A stretch of 64,000 bases of DNA from Eubacterium sp. (GTDB lineage Bacteria; Bacillota; Clostridia; Oscillospirales; Acutalibacteraceae). Made by a program: the position numbers and the translations under genes. Location: positions 1 through 64,000 of the forward strand of contig JAFSTE010000006.1 of assembly GCA_017450645.1 (NCBI GenBank). The letters are read 5' to 3'. The notes beneath the pieces are model-generated. The model searched no databases. It worked only from the letters and a program-made list of their open reading frames with translations, and was not told where the DNA came from. Positions 34,570-42,847 of the stretch are shown one piece after another. Each line of letters begins with the position of its first letter. The stretch's first letter is position 1.

Positions 34570-35340
34570 TTAGTAAATAGTAACTATTGTTCCGGGTGTA
34601 ATTGTTTTAAGGATTTTAACCATATTTTCTTCCGATACAGCTACGCAGCCGCCGGTCGGATAATCAGGCTCCTTCCAGCAGTGAAGAAAGATTGCGTTAC
34701 CCGCGTAAGGTGCGCCCGCCTTGTTGTAACCCATATCGAGGAAGTATGCATATCTTATAGGATAATCCATAAGGTGCTCATCCTCGGAATAATCGTTATC
34801 CGGGTCGTCGCTCTTATAAAGAAGTGTGTTGTACTTCTTGCCGTTAGAGCCGGTTGCGCACCAGTACATATCGTCCGTAACCTTAGTAAACGGCACCTTG
34901 CTTCCCGGGTCGTCCTTAATACCGTATGCCTGACCGATTTCCCAGGTGCCGAGCGGTGTCTTAGTATCGCCCTCGGACTGCTTGCCGGGGCCGTTTTCGC
35001 CTACAAGAGCCTCGCAGCTGAACAGCTTATTATACTTGCCGTCCTTAGCCTGATAAACTGTAAGCTCAGCGTGAAAATCGCCGTCTGTCGCGGTTTTGAT
35101 ACCTATTCTGTACTCGCCGTTTCTCTCTTTTGAAATCGGCTGACCGAACAGAGTTTTCTCTACCTCATCCTGTGAAATAATGTTTTTATACAACTTATAA
35201 TCCTTGATTACCTGATCGTACTTTGCCTCGGCTTTTTCGAGCTTTTTGCCGGAGTCAACAGTAACATATACGCACAGTCCCGCAAGCACAATAACCGCTG
35301 CAACCAGCACCGCAATAATGCCTTTAGCTTTTTTATTCAT
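34570..35340 (-). CDS. L,D-transpeptidase (YkuD family), membrane-anchored
   Basis: 256 residues. One N-terminal transmembrane segment (about 7-28), a short coiled coil (about 30-55), then a YkuD domain (about 95-256). The active-site region is IFLHCWKEPDYPTGGCVAVS; the catalytic Cys is in GGC, in the PTxGC variant, not the commoner SHGC. It should form or edit 3-3 cross-links in peptidoglycan or anchor proteins. 24 bp after the LURP-one-like gene and 21 bp before the HATPase-like gene, so it is in the regulatory operon. Confidence 0.86.
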   Translation of the reverse strand: MNKKAKGIIAVLVAAVIVLAGLCVYVTVDSGKKLEKAEAKYDQVIKDYKLYKNIISQDEVEKTLFGQPISKERNGEYRIGIKTATDGDFHAELTVYQAKDGKYNKLFSCEALVGENGPGKQSEGDTKTPLGTWEIGQAYGIKDDPGSKVPFTKVTDDMYWCATGSNGKKYNTLLYKSDDPDNDYSEDEHLMDYPIRYAYFLDMGYNKAGAPYAGNAIFLHCWKEPDYPTGGCVAVSEENMVKILKTITPGTIVTIY

Positions 35341-35364
35341 AGCAATTTCTCCTTTTAATTACCG

Positions 35365-35859
35365 TCAGTCGCCGATTGTAACTGCGTGGTTCTGCTGATT
35401 GTCCATAACTGCGTCAATTGCAAGAACTACTGCCATTGCGAGAACTTCGTGGCTCTCGTCAGTGATGTCAAGCTCAAACGCGTCGCCCCAGGACATCCAC
35501 TTTTTGTGGATTGCAACAACAGGTTTGCCGCCGTCGGTGATTGTGTAGTCGTGACCGAAGAAGTCGCCCTGAACCTCCCAGCCCGGTCCTTCGATAAGGT
35601 ACTTTGGCTTAAGAAGGGTGAATTTCTTTTTGATTACCGCTACTTCCTCACCGTTCATCTCAACGCTGAATTTGGGCATAAGCGATACGACCTTCTGATT
35701 TACAAAAGCAAGCTCGGTGCCTGCGGTGTCGTAAATGCGAAGCTTTTTGCCAATGGAAATCACTTTTCCCTCGACATAGTATTTGTCCTCGCCAAATGAG
35801 TTCATAATGCTGAATTTGTCCTTCCAGGAGAAGACCTTTTGTTTCATATAAAGTTGCAT
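35365..35859 (-). CDS. LURP-one-related (LOR, tubby-like) protein
   Basis: 164 residues from the ATG at 35859, which has an AAGGAG ribosome site; a longer frame to 35895 begins in the -10 box. The pattern MKQKVFSWKDKFSIMN, IYDTAGTELAFVNQK, then WEVQGDFFGHDYTI matches the LOR/YxjI family, a 12-strand tubby-like barrel. It may bind phospholipid or act as a scaffold. First gene of the four-gene operon that ends with STAS. Confidence 0.82.
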   Translation of the reverse strand: MQLYMKQKVFSWKDKFSIMNSFGEDKYYVEGKVISIGKKLRIYDTAGTELAFVNQKVVSLMPKFSVEMNGEEVAVIKKKFTLLKPKYLIEGPGWEVQGDFFGHDYTITDGGKPVVAIHKKWMSWGDAFELDITDESHEVLAMAVVLAIDAVMDNQQNHAVTIGD

Positions 35860-35894
35860 AATTATTCTCCTTTTAAAATAATATTTGCAAGTCA

Positions 35895-35923
35895 ATTATA
35901 TTCCAAATTACGCGATTTGTAAA
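35895..35923 (-). promoter_or_regulatory. Promoter of the LOR-LDT-HATPase-STAS operon
   Basis: On the minus strand TTTACA (35923-35918), 17-bp spacer, TATAAT (35900-35895). Confidence 0.8.
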
Positions 35924-36001
35924 GTTAAATATTAGTTACAGTTATGATATATGCGGGTATAATTCGGGCTATTACATCCGCTGCGTTCACATATACAAAT
36001 T

Positions 36002-36039
36002 AAAAAGCGTGCTTCTCCTAACGAGAACACACGCTTTTT
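36002..36039 (-). terminator. Terminator of the PRTase gene
   Basis: AAAAAGCGTG and CACGCTTTTT outer stem with an inner CTTCTC/GAGAAC stem; T runs on both strands. Confidence 0.82.
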
Positions 36040-36055
36040 ATATAGAAAAGAGCTT

Positions 36056-36709
36056 TTAACCCATCATAGAATAGCCGTAGCCGTTTGCGATAGCGTCAAT
36101 CGCCTCGCCCGCCTGGCATAGCGGACAATCTGTCGCCGAGTACGCCTCGTAACCCGGAACATCCTCTTTGTTAAAAATAGTGTTAACCGGAATGTTCTGA
36201 ATGCTGTCAACCGCGCTGAAAATGCTCGACACGCCCACAACGCGACCGCCGTAATACTGCACACTCTCCATAGCGCGCTCAACAGTACGGCCCGAGGTTA
36301 TACAGGATATAAGCACGAGCACATTCTGGTCCTTAATCATCCTTACAAGATTATCCCTGAAAATCAGATTGCCCGCAGCGTCGTATTCGCTGCCGATAAT
36401 ATAAATCTCTCTGGAAGGGTTGGGGCTCATCATACTCGGGCGGGACAGCTCGTGTGCAAGATATGCGCCGAGCGCCTGCGTTTCGTAAAGGCATAAAACG
36501 GTATTAATCTCTATTCCGTATGTATTGTAATACTCCGAAAGCAGCATAGCTGCGTCAACGGACACGCCGTGATTATGCTTAATATCCGAGGTGCCGACAT
36601 AATAATTAATATGGTTGTTTGCAGAAACAAAATGACCGCGCATGATATGTATAAACACCCGGTCATCTCTTTTAGATGTAACTGTATAAACGGATTTCAA
36701 ATTAACCAC
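36056..36709 (-). CDS. Phosphoribosyltransferase-like protein (OPRT-like)
   Basis: 217 residues. The PRPP loop region reads VLVLISCITSGRTVERAMESV, in the position of the classic VDDxxTTG motif but with the acidic pair replaced by SC, so catalysis may be altered. The C-terminal DCPLCQAG resembles the Cys pair found in some PyrE proteins. A MRGHFVSANNHINYY N-terminal region is typical of OPRT-like proteins. No pyr genes adjoin. It could be a regulatory PRTase or a true orotate enzyme; the first seems likelier. Confidence 0.6.
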   Translation of the reverse strand: MVNLKSVYTVTSKRDDRVFIHIMRGHFVSANNHINYYVGTSDIKHNHGVSVDAAMLLSEYYNTYGIEINTVLCLYETQALGAYLAHELSRPSMMSPNPSREIYIIGSEYDAAGNLIFRDNLVRMIKDQNVLVLISCITSGRTVERAMESVQYYGGRVVGVSSIFSAVDSIQNIPVNTIFNKEDVPGYEAYSATDCPLCQAGEAIDAIANGYGYSMMG

Positions 36710-36722
36710 TCCTTATGATTTA

Positions 36723-36751
36723 ATTTTACACTAAAAGCAAAGCCTTTGCAA
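36723..36751 (-). promoter_or_regulatory. Promoter of the PRTase gene
   Basis: On the minus strand TTGCAA (36751-36746), 17-bp spacer, TAAAAT (36728-36723). Confidence 0.65.
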
Positions 36752-36814
36752 CAGCATACGGTATAGAAAATTCACCGCGTTTTTTTGTGTATATTTACTA
36801 AAGGTAAAAGTCTA

Positions 36815-36843
36815 TTGATTTAATTTATATATTATGTTATATT
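36815..36843 (+). promoter_or_regulatory. Promoter of the dusB-nagA-trmL operon
   Basis: TTGATT (36815-36820), 17-bp spacer, TATATT (36838-36843); GAGG ribosome site and ATG at 36862. Confidence 0.7.
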
Positions 36844-36861
36844 ATTTGCCGAGGTATAATT

Positions 36862-37824
36862 ATGCAGATTAAAGACATAAAATTTGAAAATATATCCTTT
36901 TTGGCGCCTATGGCAGGTATCGCGGACAGAGCGTTTCGCGAGCTTTGCGTAAATTACGGCGCGGCATACACCGTAACCGAAATGGTGTCGTCCAAGGGGC
37001 TTACGATGGGCGACAGAAAAAGCGGCGAGCTGCTCACCATCGGCTCGGAACACCCGACGGGCGCGCAGATTTTCGGCGACGAGCCCGAAATTATGGCTGC
37101 GGCGGCGGTAAAATGCCTTGAATACAAGCCCGAAATAATCGATATAAATATGGGCTGTCCCGCGCCAAAGGTCGCTATGAACGGCGGCGGTGCAAGCCTT
37201 ATGAAGCGCCCCGAGGTAGCCTACGAGGTTGTTAAAGCGGTGTGCGACGCGGTCGAAATACCCGTAACGGTTAAAATCCGCAAGGGCTGGGACGACGAGA
37301 GCGTTAATGCGGTTGAGATTGCCGAGCTTTGCGAAAAGGCGGGGGCTTCTGCTACCGCTGTACACGGCAGAACAAGGGTGCAGATGTACTCGGGCGAGGT
37401 CGATTACGGCATTATAAAGAGCGTTAAAGACGCTGTGGGCATACCCGTTATAGGAAACGGCGACATTACCGACGAGCAGAGTGCAGCGATTATGCTCGAA
37501 AAGACGAATTGCGACGCAATTATGATAGGCAGGGGCGCGCTCGGCAACCCCTGGGTTTTCGCTAAAATCAACGCGTATCTTAACGAATGCAGGGTACTCC
37601 CCGACCCCGGCGTTACCGAAAAAATGACGGTTATGCTAAAGCATATCCAAAAAATTATTGACTACAAAGGCGAATACACCGCTATGCGCGAGGCGCGTCA
37701 CCACGCGGGATACTACACTAAGGGTATGCGCGGCGGCGCGGCGCTGAGAAAAGAGATATGCTCGTTTGAGCATTTTGAGCAGCTTGAGGAATTGGCGTTT
37801 AAAATAGTTAAGGAGCAGGGCTGA
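36862..37824 (+). CDS. dusB: tRNA-dihydrouridine synthase
   Basis: 320 residues, FMN-dependent TIM barrel that reduces uridine in the tRNA D-loop. APMAGIADRAFR at the N-terminus, DINMGCPAPKV with the catalytic Cys, TVKIRKGWDD, VHGRTR and GIPVIGNGDI then IGRGALGNPW. The layout is that of the DusB branch. Its stop overlaps the nagA start by 1 bp. Confidence 0.92.
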   Translation: MQIKDIKFENISFLAPMAGIADRAFRELCVNYGAAYTVTEMVSSKGLTMGDRKSGELLTIGSEHPTGAQIFGDEPEIMAAAAVKCLEYKPEIIDINMGCPAPKVAMNGGGASLMKRPEVAYEVVKAVCDAVEIPVTVKIRKGWDDESVNAVEIAELCEKAGASATAVHGRTRVQMYSGEVDYGIIKSVKDAVGIPVIGNGDITDEQSAAIMLEKTNCDAIMIGRGALGNPWVFAKINAYLNECRVLPDPGVTEKMTVMLKHIQKIIDYKGEYTAMREARHHAGYYTKGMRGGAALRKEICSFEHFEQLEELAFKIVKEQG

Positions 37825-38933
37825 TGATACTGAAAAACTGTACCTTTTTTAACGAAAATTTTGAAAAAGAGTTCGGCGACATAAAAATCGAAAACGGCAG
37901 GATAAGCGAAATAGGCTTTTTTACCGAGGACGGTAAAGATATGAGCGGCAAAATTATTTTGCCGGGATTTGTTGATATCCATATTCACGGAGCGGGCGGC
38001 GCTGACGCGTCCGACGGCAAGGAGGAAGCGTTTGAAACGATGAGCAGAGCGCTTTCAAAATGCGGCGTTACTTCGTTTGTCGGTACTACTATGACGCTGC
38101 CGAACGACAGGCTTAAAAGCATACTTACCGCTGCAAAGGGCGCAAAGGTTACCAAGTCAAAGCTAATCGGCATTAACCTTGAGGGTCCGTATATCGCTAT
38201 GTCCAAAAAGGGCGCGCAAAACGGTGATTATGTAAGGGCGTGCGACATCGACGAAATTGAAGAGCTGTTTGGAATTTATGATAAAATCAAGCTGATTACA
38301 ATAGCTCCCGAAGCGTCCGACAGCGCGAAATTTATTAGTCATTTTAAGGACAGGCTCACCGTATCAATCGGTCATACGGCGGCAAACGCCGACGAGTGCA
38401 AAGCGGCAATAAACGGCGGCATCAGCCACGCAACACACCTTTATAACGCTATGACGCCTATGACTCACCGCGAGGCGGGTGTTGCAGGCACTGCGCTTGA
38501 CAGCGACATCACCTGCGAACTTATCTGCGACGGGGCGCACATCTGCCCTGCTGTTTTAAGGAACACCTTTAAAATTCTCGGCGAAAACAGAGGCGTTGCA
38601 GTCAGCGACTCGATGCGCGCTGCCGGACTCGGCGAGGGCGAATTCGAGCTCGGCGGACAGACTGTTTATGTAAACCGGGGCGGCAAGACCGCCGTGCTTA
38701 AAGACGGCACAATCGCCGCTTCGATTACAAATATTTTCGAGGAATTTAAAAACCTTTTATCCTATGGAATCGACTTTAAAACGGCACTTAAATCCTGCAC
38801 GATTAACCCCGCAAAAGCTGTCGGAGAGGATGCATATATCGGCTCGATTGCAGTGGGCAAATGCGCCGATTTAATCGCGCTTGACGAGGATTTGAACTTA
38901 CAAGAGGTATATATTGATGGCATACTCGCTTAA
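37824..38933 (+). CDS. nagA: N-acetylglucosamine-6-phosphate deacetylase
   Basis: 369 residues. Converts GlcNAc-6-P to GlcN-6-P in amino-sugar use. Amidohydrolase metal and substrate residues are visible: VDIHIHG, INLEGPYI, VSIGHTAAN, SHATHLYNAM and VSDSMRAAG. The usual partner nagB is not in the window. It overlaps dusB by 1 bp, and trmL starts within its last codons. The GH3 and PIG-L enzymes elsewhere in the window also handle GlcNAc compounds. Confidence 0.93.
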   Translation: MILKNCTFFNENFEKEFGDIKIENGRISEIGFFTEDGKDMSGKIILPGFVDIHIHGAGGADASDGKEEAFETMSRALSKCGVTSFVGTTMTLPNDRLKSILTAAKGAKVTKSKLIGINLEGPYIAMSKKGAQNGDYVRACDIDEIEELFGIYDKIKLITIAPEASDSAKFISHFKDRLTVSIGHTAANADECKAAINGGISHATHLYNAMTPMTHREAGVAGTALDSDITCELICDGAHICPAVLRNTFKILGENRGVAVSDSMRAAGLGEGEFELGGQTVYVNRGGKTAVLKDGTIAASITNIFEEFKNLLSYGIDFKTALKSCTINPAKAVGEDAYIGSIAVGKCADLIALDEDLNLQEVYIDGILA

Positions 38934-39417
38934 CATAGTTTTAATAGAGCCCGAGATACCGCAAAATACGGGCAACATAGCGCGCACCTGCGCCGCGACG
39001 GGCGCAAGGCTTCACCTTGTAGGACCTATGGGTTTTCACATCACTGACAAGCAGGTTAAGCGAGCGGGGCTCGACTACTGGGACAAGCTCGACATCACCT
39101 ACTACGACTCTACAACAGAGTTTTTTAACAAAAACGCAGGCGGCACATTTTACTATTTTACGACTAAAGCCCGGCAGGCGCACAGCGATGTAAGCTACCC
39201 GAACGGCTGCTATCTGGTATTCGGAAAAGAGACTAAGGGCTTGCCCGAGGAGCTGTTAAAAAACAACCCCGACTACTGCGTAAGAATGCCTATGCGCGGC
39301 ATAATCCGCTCGCTCAATTTGTCGAACTCCGTAGCGATAGGCGCATACGAGGTGCTGCGGCAGTGGAACTACCCCGCCCTGTCGCAAAAAGGGCAGCTTC
39401 ACGACCTCAAATGGTAA
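38917..39417 (+). CDS. trmL: tRNA (cytidine/uridine-34-2'-O)-methyltransferase
   Basis: 166 residues from the ATG at 38917 (AGAGG upstream); it overlaps the nagA 3' end by 17 bp. SPOUT fold: IVLIEPEIPQNTGNIART, VFGKETKGLPEE and IRSLNLSNSVAIGAYEVLRQ, the knot that binds AdoMet. Length matches TrmL. Confidence 0.92.
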   Translation: MAYSLNIVLIEPEIPQNTGNIARTCAATGARLHLVGPMGFHITDKQVKRAGLDYWDKLDITYYDSTTEFFNKNAGGTFYYFTTKARQAHSDVSYPNGCYLVFGKETKGLPEELLKNNPDYCVRMPMRGIIRSLNLSNSVAIGAYEVLRQWNYPALSQKGQLHDLKW

Positions 39418-39434
39418 GCTAATATAAAAATAAC

Positions 39435-39463
39435 TTGATTATACTTTGGTTTTGTGTAATAAT
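39435..39463 (+). promoter_or_regulatory. Promoter for gltX-glnS
   Basis: TTGATT (39435-39440), 17-bp spacer, AATAAT (39458-39463). The 75-bp gap is too short for a T-box leader. Confidence 0.6.
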
Positions 39464-39492
39464 ATTATAACTTAATTTTTAGGAGAAAAACT

Positions 39493-41151
39493 GTGGATAA
39501 CAAAGCACTTGCACAAAAACTATTTCCCGATATCGACAAAACCCCCGATTTCTGGGAGGAAAAATATCCTAAAAGGGACCTGAAGGAGGGTGCGCGCGTT
39601 ACGCGTTTTGCGCCGAGTCCGACGGGCTTTCTGCATTTTGGTAACCTCTTCACCTGTCTTGTGTCGTACAAAACGGCAAAGAGTACGGGCGGCGTGTTTT
39701 ATGTTCGCGTAGAGGACACCGACCAAAAGCGCAAGGTAGAAGGCGCTATCGAGGTTATGCTTAAAGGACTTTCGGTTTACGGCATCGTGCCGGACGAGGG
39801 CGTTGTGGCAGAGGACAAAGAGGTCGGCGACTATGCGCCGTATTACCAGAGCGCGCGCAAAGAGATTTACCAGACCTATGCAAAGGCGCTCGTTGAACAG
39901 GGTCTTGCATATCCCTGCTTTATGACACCCGAGGAGCTCGAGGACATCCGCGCGCAGCAGGAAAACGAGAGCATCAAAGGCATCTGGGGCAAATGGGCTA
40001 AACACCGTGACTTGAATTTTGACGAAATATGCGAGCGTATTGACCGCGGCGAGGCGTGGACACTAAGGCTCAAATCCCCCGGCGACATCGAGAAAAAGTG
40101 CTATTTTGACGATATGATTAAGGGCAAAATCGAGATGCCCGAAAACGTGCAGGATGTGGTTATACTTAAATCCGACGGTATTCCGACCTATCACTTCGCG
40201 CACGCGATAGACGACCACCTGATGCGCACGACGCACGTTGTACGCGGCGACGAGTGGATATCCTCTGCGCCGATACACCTGCAGCTTTTCCGCGTTCTCG
40301 GCTTTAAGCCGCCGAAGTACGCGCATGTTGCACCTATTATGAAAGAGGAAAACGGCGGCAAGCGCAAGCTCTCAAAGCGCAAGGACCCCGAAGCGGCGGT
40401 AACATACTACGCCGAGCAGGGCTTTCCGAGCGAGAGCGTAAACGAGTATATGCTCACCCTGGCTAACTCTAATTTCGAGGACTGGCGCAGGGCAAATCCT
40501 AACGAGGACATAGAAAAGTTCCCGTTTAATCTTAAGAAAATGAGCGTGTCGGGCGCGCTGTTCGATATGGTGAAGCTCACCGATGTAAGCAAAAATGTAA
40601 TTTGCAAAATGAGCGCGAAAAAGGTATTCGACCTCTCGTACGAATGGGCAAAAGAATACAGCGCCGAGCTTGCTTCGCTTTACGAGCAGGACACCGAACG
40701 CGCTACGGCGATACTGAATATCGACCGCGAGAACAAAAAGCCGCGTAAGGATATTGCAAAATGGAGCGATATTCCCGATTATATAAGCTATATGTTCGAC
40801 GAAACGTTCATCCCCTGCTATGAACTTGCGGGCAACGCAACGCCCGCCCTTGCGGTAAAGGTACTCGAAAAATACATCGACTGCGTTAATCTGAACGACG
40901 ACAAGGACACCTGGTTTAACAGGATGAAGGAGCTTTGCCCCTGCGTCGGCTGTACTCCTAATGTTAAGGAGTTTAAACAAAACCCCGACGCATTTGAAGG
41001 TCATGTGGGCGATGTTTCCACAATTATACGCGTTGCGCTTACGGGAAGGACAAACACGCCCGACCTTTGTGCAATCACTATGCTGCTCGGCGAGGAGCGC
41101 GTAAAGGCAAGGCTTGCAGCAGCGCTTAACCACTACAAGGAGGAAGTGTAA
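39493..41151 (+). CDS. gltX: Glutamyl-tRNA synthetase, long variant
   Basis: 552 residues, GTG start at 39493 with AGGAG 8 bp upstream. Class I synthetase: [13 protein letters not shown], where the HIGH box reads HFGN, and [10 protein letters not shown] as the KMSKS box. It is about 60 residues longer than usual GltX; the N-terminus has a 35-residue extension before the Rossmann fold. The partner glnS begins at the overlapping TAATG. With GlnS present it can be a discriminating GluRS that charges only tRNA-Glu; this is inference. Confidence 0.92.
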   Translation: MDNKALAQKLFPDIDKTPDFWEEKYPKRDLKEGARVTRFAPSPTGFLHFGNLFTCLVSYKTAKSTGGVFYVRVEDTDQKRKVEGAIEVMLKGLSVYGIVPDEGVVAEDKEVGDYAPYYQSARKEIYQTYAKALVEQGLAYPCFMTPEELEDIRAQQENESIKGIWGKWAKHRDLNFDEICERIDRGEAWTLRLKSPGDIEKKCYFDDMIKGKIEMPENVQDVVILKSDGIPTYHFAHAIDDHLMRTTHVVRGDEWISSAPIHLQLFRVLGFKPPKYAHVAPIMKEENGGKRKLSKRKDPEAAVTYYAEQGFPSESVNEYMLTLANSNFEDWRRANPNEDIEKFPFNLKKMSVSGALFDMVKLTDVSKNVICKMSAKKVFDLSYEWAKEYSAELASLYEQDTERATAILNIDRENKKPRKDIAKWSDIPDYISYMFDETFIPCYELAGNATPALAVKVLEKYIDCVNLNDDKDTWFNRMKELCPCVGCTPNVKEFKQNPDAFEGHVGDVSTIIRVALTGRTNTPDLCAITMLLGEERVKARLAAALNHYKEEV

Positions 41152-42833
41152 TGGCATTAGACGAGATTAAAAACGAAGAGGTCATTTCTTCGAATTTCAT
41201 ACACGATTTTATCGACGAGGATTTAGAAAACGGCGTGTATTCGCGCGTTCAGACCCGTTTCCCTCCCGAGCCTAACGGCTATCTGCATATCGGTCACGCA
41301 AAGGCGATATGCATTAACTTCGGCGTTAAGAACAAGTATAACGGAATTTGTAACCTCCGTCTCGACGACACAAATCCTACTAAAGAGGATACCGAGTATG
41401 TAGAGGCTATCGAGGAGGATATCAAGTGGCTCGGCTTTGATTACGACAATGTTTACTACGCGTCGGACTACTTTGATTTTCTTTACGACTGCGCTATTAA
41501 GCTTATAAAAAAAGGCAAGGCGTACGTGTGCGAGCTGACTCCCGAGGAGATGAGGGAGTACAGGGGCACGCTGACCGAGCCGGGTAAGAATTCACCGTAC
41601 AGGGACAGAAGCGTTGAGGAAAACCTCGACCTCTTTGCCCGTATGACAAACGGCGAATTCGAGGCGGGCTCAAAGGTGCTTCGCGCAAAGATTGATATGG
41701 CGTCGCCAAATCTTAATATGCGCGACCCGATTATCTACCGCATTATGTACGCGCATCACCACCGCACGGGTGACAAGTGGTGCGTATATCCGATGTACGA
41801 CTTTGCTCACCCGCTGTCTGACGCTTGCGAAAAGGTTACGCACTCGCTGTGCTCGCTCGAATTTGAGAATCACAGACCGCTTTACAACTGGTTTGTTGAC
41901 GAGCTTATTGACGGCGAAAAACCGCGCCAGATTGAGTTTGCGAGAATGAATTTAAACTACACGCTCACTTCAAAGAGGAAGTGCCTGCAGCTCGTTAAGG
42001 ACGGTATCGTTGACGGCTGGAACGACCCGAGAATGGCTACAATAAGCGGTATGAGAAGGCGCGGCTACCCTGCCGAGGCTATCCGCGATTTCTGTGAAAA
42101 AATCGGCGTTTCAAAGGCATACAGCGTTATCGACTTTGCGCTGCTCGAAAGCTGCGTAAGGGATAGCCTTAACAAGAACGCACCGCGCGCTATGGCGGTA
42201 ATCGACCCGATTAAGCTCGTTATCGACAACTACCCCGACGACAAGGTTGAGGAGATTGAGGTTGAGTACCACCCCGACCACGAGGAGTACGGCAAGAGGG
42301 TTGTACCGTTCGGTAAAGAGCTTTATATCGAGCGCGACGACTTTATGATTGAACCCATTAAGAAGTACAGAAGGCTTTATGTCGGAAACGAGGTAAGGCT
42401 TTATAAGGCATATTTTGTAACCTGCACCGGCTACGAAACGGACGACGAGGGTAATGTTACCACCGTTCACTGTACCTACGACCCCGAAACCTTTGGCGGC
42501 GACGCTCCCGACGGACGCAAGGTGCGCGGCACAATTCAGTGGATTTACAAAGACGACTGTAAAGAAGCTGAGGTAAGGCTTTACGACAGGCTTTTCAATG
42601 TAGAAAACCCGAGTAATGAGGAGGGCGTTTCTTCGTTCGAGGATAACCTCAACCCCGAATCGCTTATTGTTAAGCGCGCGTTTGTAGAAAAGTCGCTTGC
42701 GGATACGAAGCCCGGCGACAGATATCAGTTTATGAGAATAGGCTATTTCTGCACCGACATCGACTCCACTGAGGACAATATTATCTTTAACAGGACTGTT
42801 GCGCTTCGCGACAGCTTTAACACCAAAAAATAA
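41151..42833 (+). CDS. glnS: Glutaminyl-tRNA synthetase
   Basis: 560 residues. [17 protein letters not shown] (HIGH box), [11 protein letters not shown], then [11 protein letters not shown] at the KMSKS position, and the two C-terminal beta-barrel anticodon domains (about 345-550). Direct Gln-tRNA formation is not universal in Firmicutes, where many use GatCAB, so its presence is informative. The start overlaps the gltX stop by 1 bp. Confidence 0.94.
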   Translation: MALDEIKNEEVISSNFIHDFIDEDLENGVYSRVQTRFPPEPNGYLHIGHAKAICINFGVKNKYNGICNLRLDDTNPTKEDTEYVEAIEEDIKWLGFDYDNVYYASDYFDFLYDCAIKLIKKGKAYVCELTPEEMREYRGTLTEPGKNSPYRDRSVEENLDLFARMTNGEFEAGSKVLRAKIDMASPNLNMRDPIIYRIMYAHHHRTGDKWCVYPMYDFAHPLSDACEKVTHSLCSLEFENHRPLYNWFVDELIDGEKPRQIEFARMNLNYTLTSKRKCLQLVKDGIVDGWNDPRMATISGMRRRGYPAEAIRDFCEKIGVSKAYSVIDFALLESCVRDSLNKNAPRAMAVIDPIKLVIDNYPDDKVEEIEVEYHPDHEEYGKRVVPFGKELYIERDDFMIEPIKKYRRLYVGNEVRLYKAYFVTCTGYETDDEGNVTTVHCTYDPETFGGDAPDGRKVRGTIQWIYKDDCKEAEVRLYDRLFNVENPSNEEGVSSFEDNLNPESLIVKRAFVEKSLADTKPGDRYQFMRIGYFCTDIDSTEDNIIFNRTVALRDSFNTKK

Positions 42834-42847
42834 TTCCCGAGGCATTT

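Noticed and set aside
39418..39492. T-box leader before gltX
   Set aside because: The gap is only 75 bp with a promoter inside; there is no room for the structure.
40372..41157. 261-residue minus-strand frame opposite gltX
   Set aside because: Antisense shadow of a conserved synthetase; no start signals or protein-family pattern.
42111..42845. 244-residue minus-strand frame opposite glnS
   Set aside because: Antisense shadow of the conserved glnS C-terminal domains.
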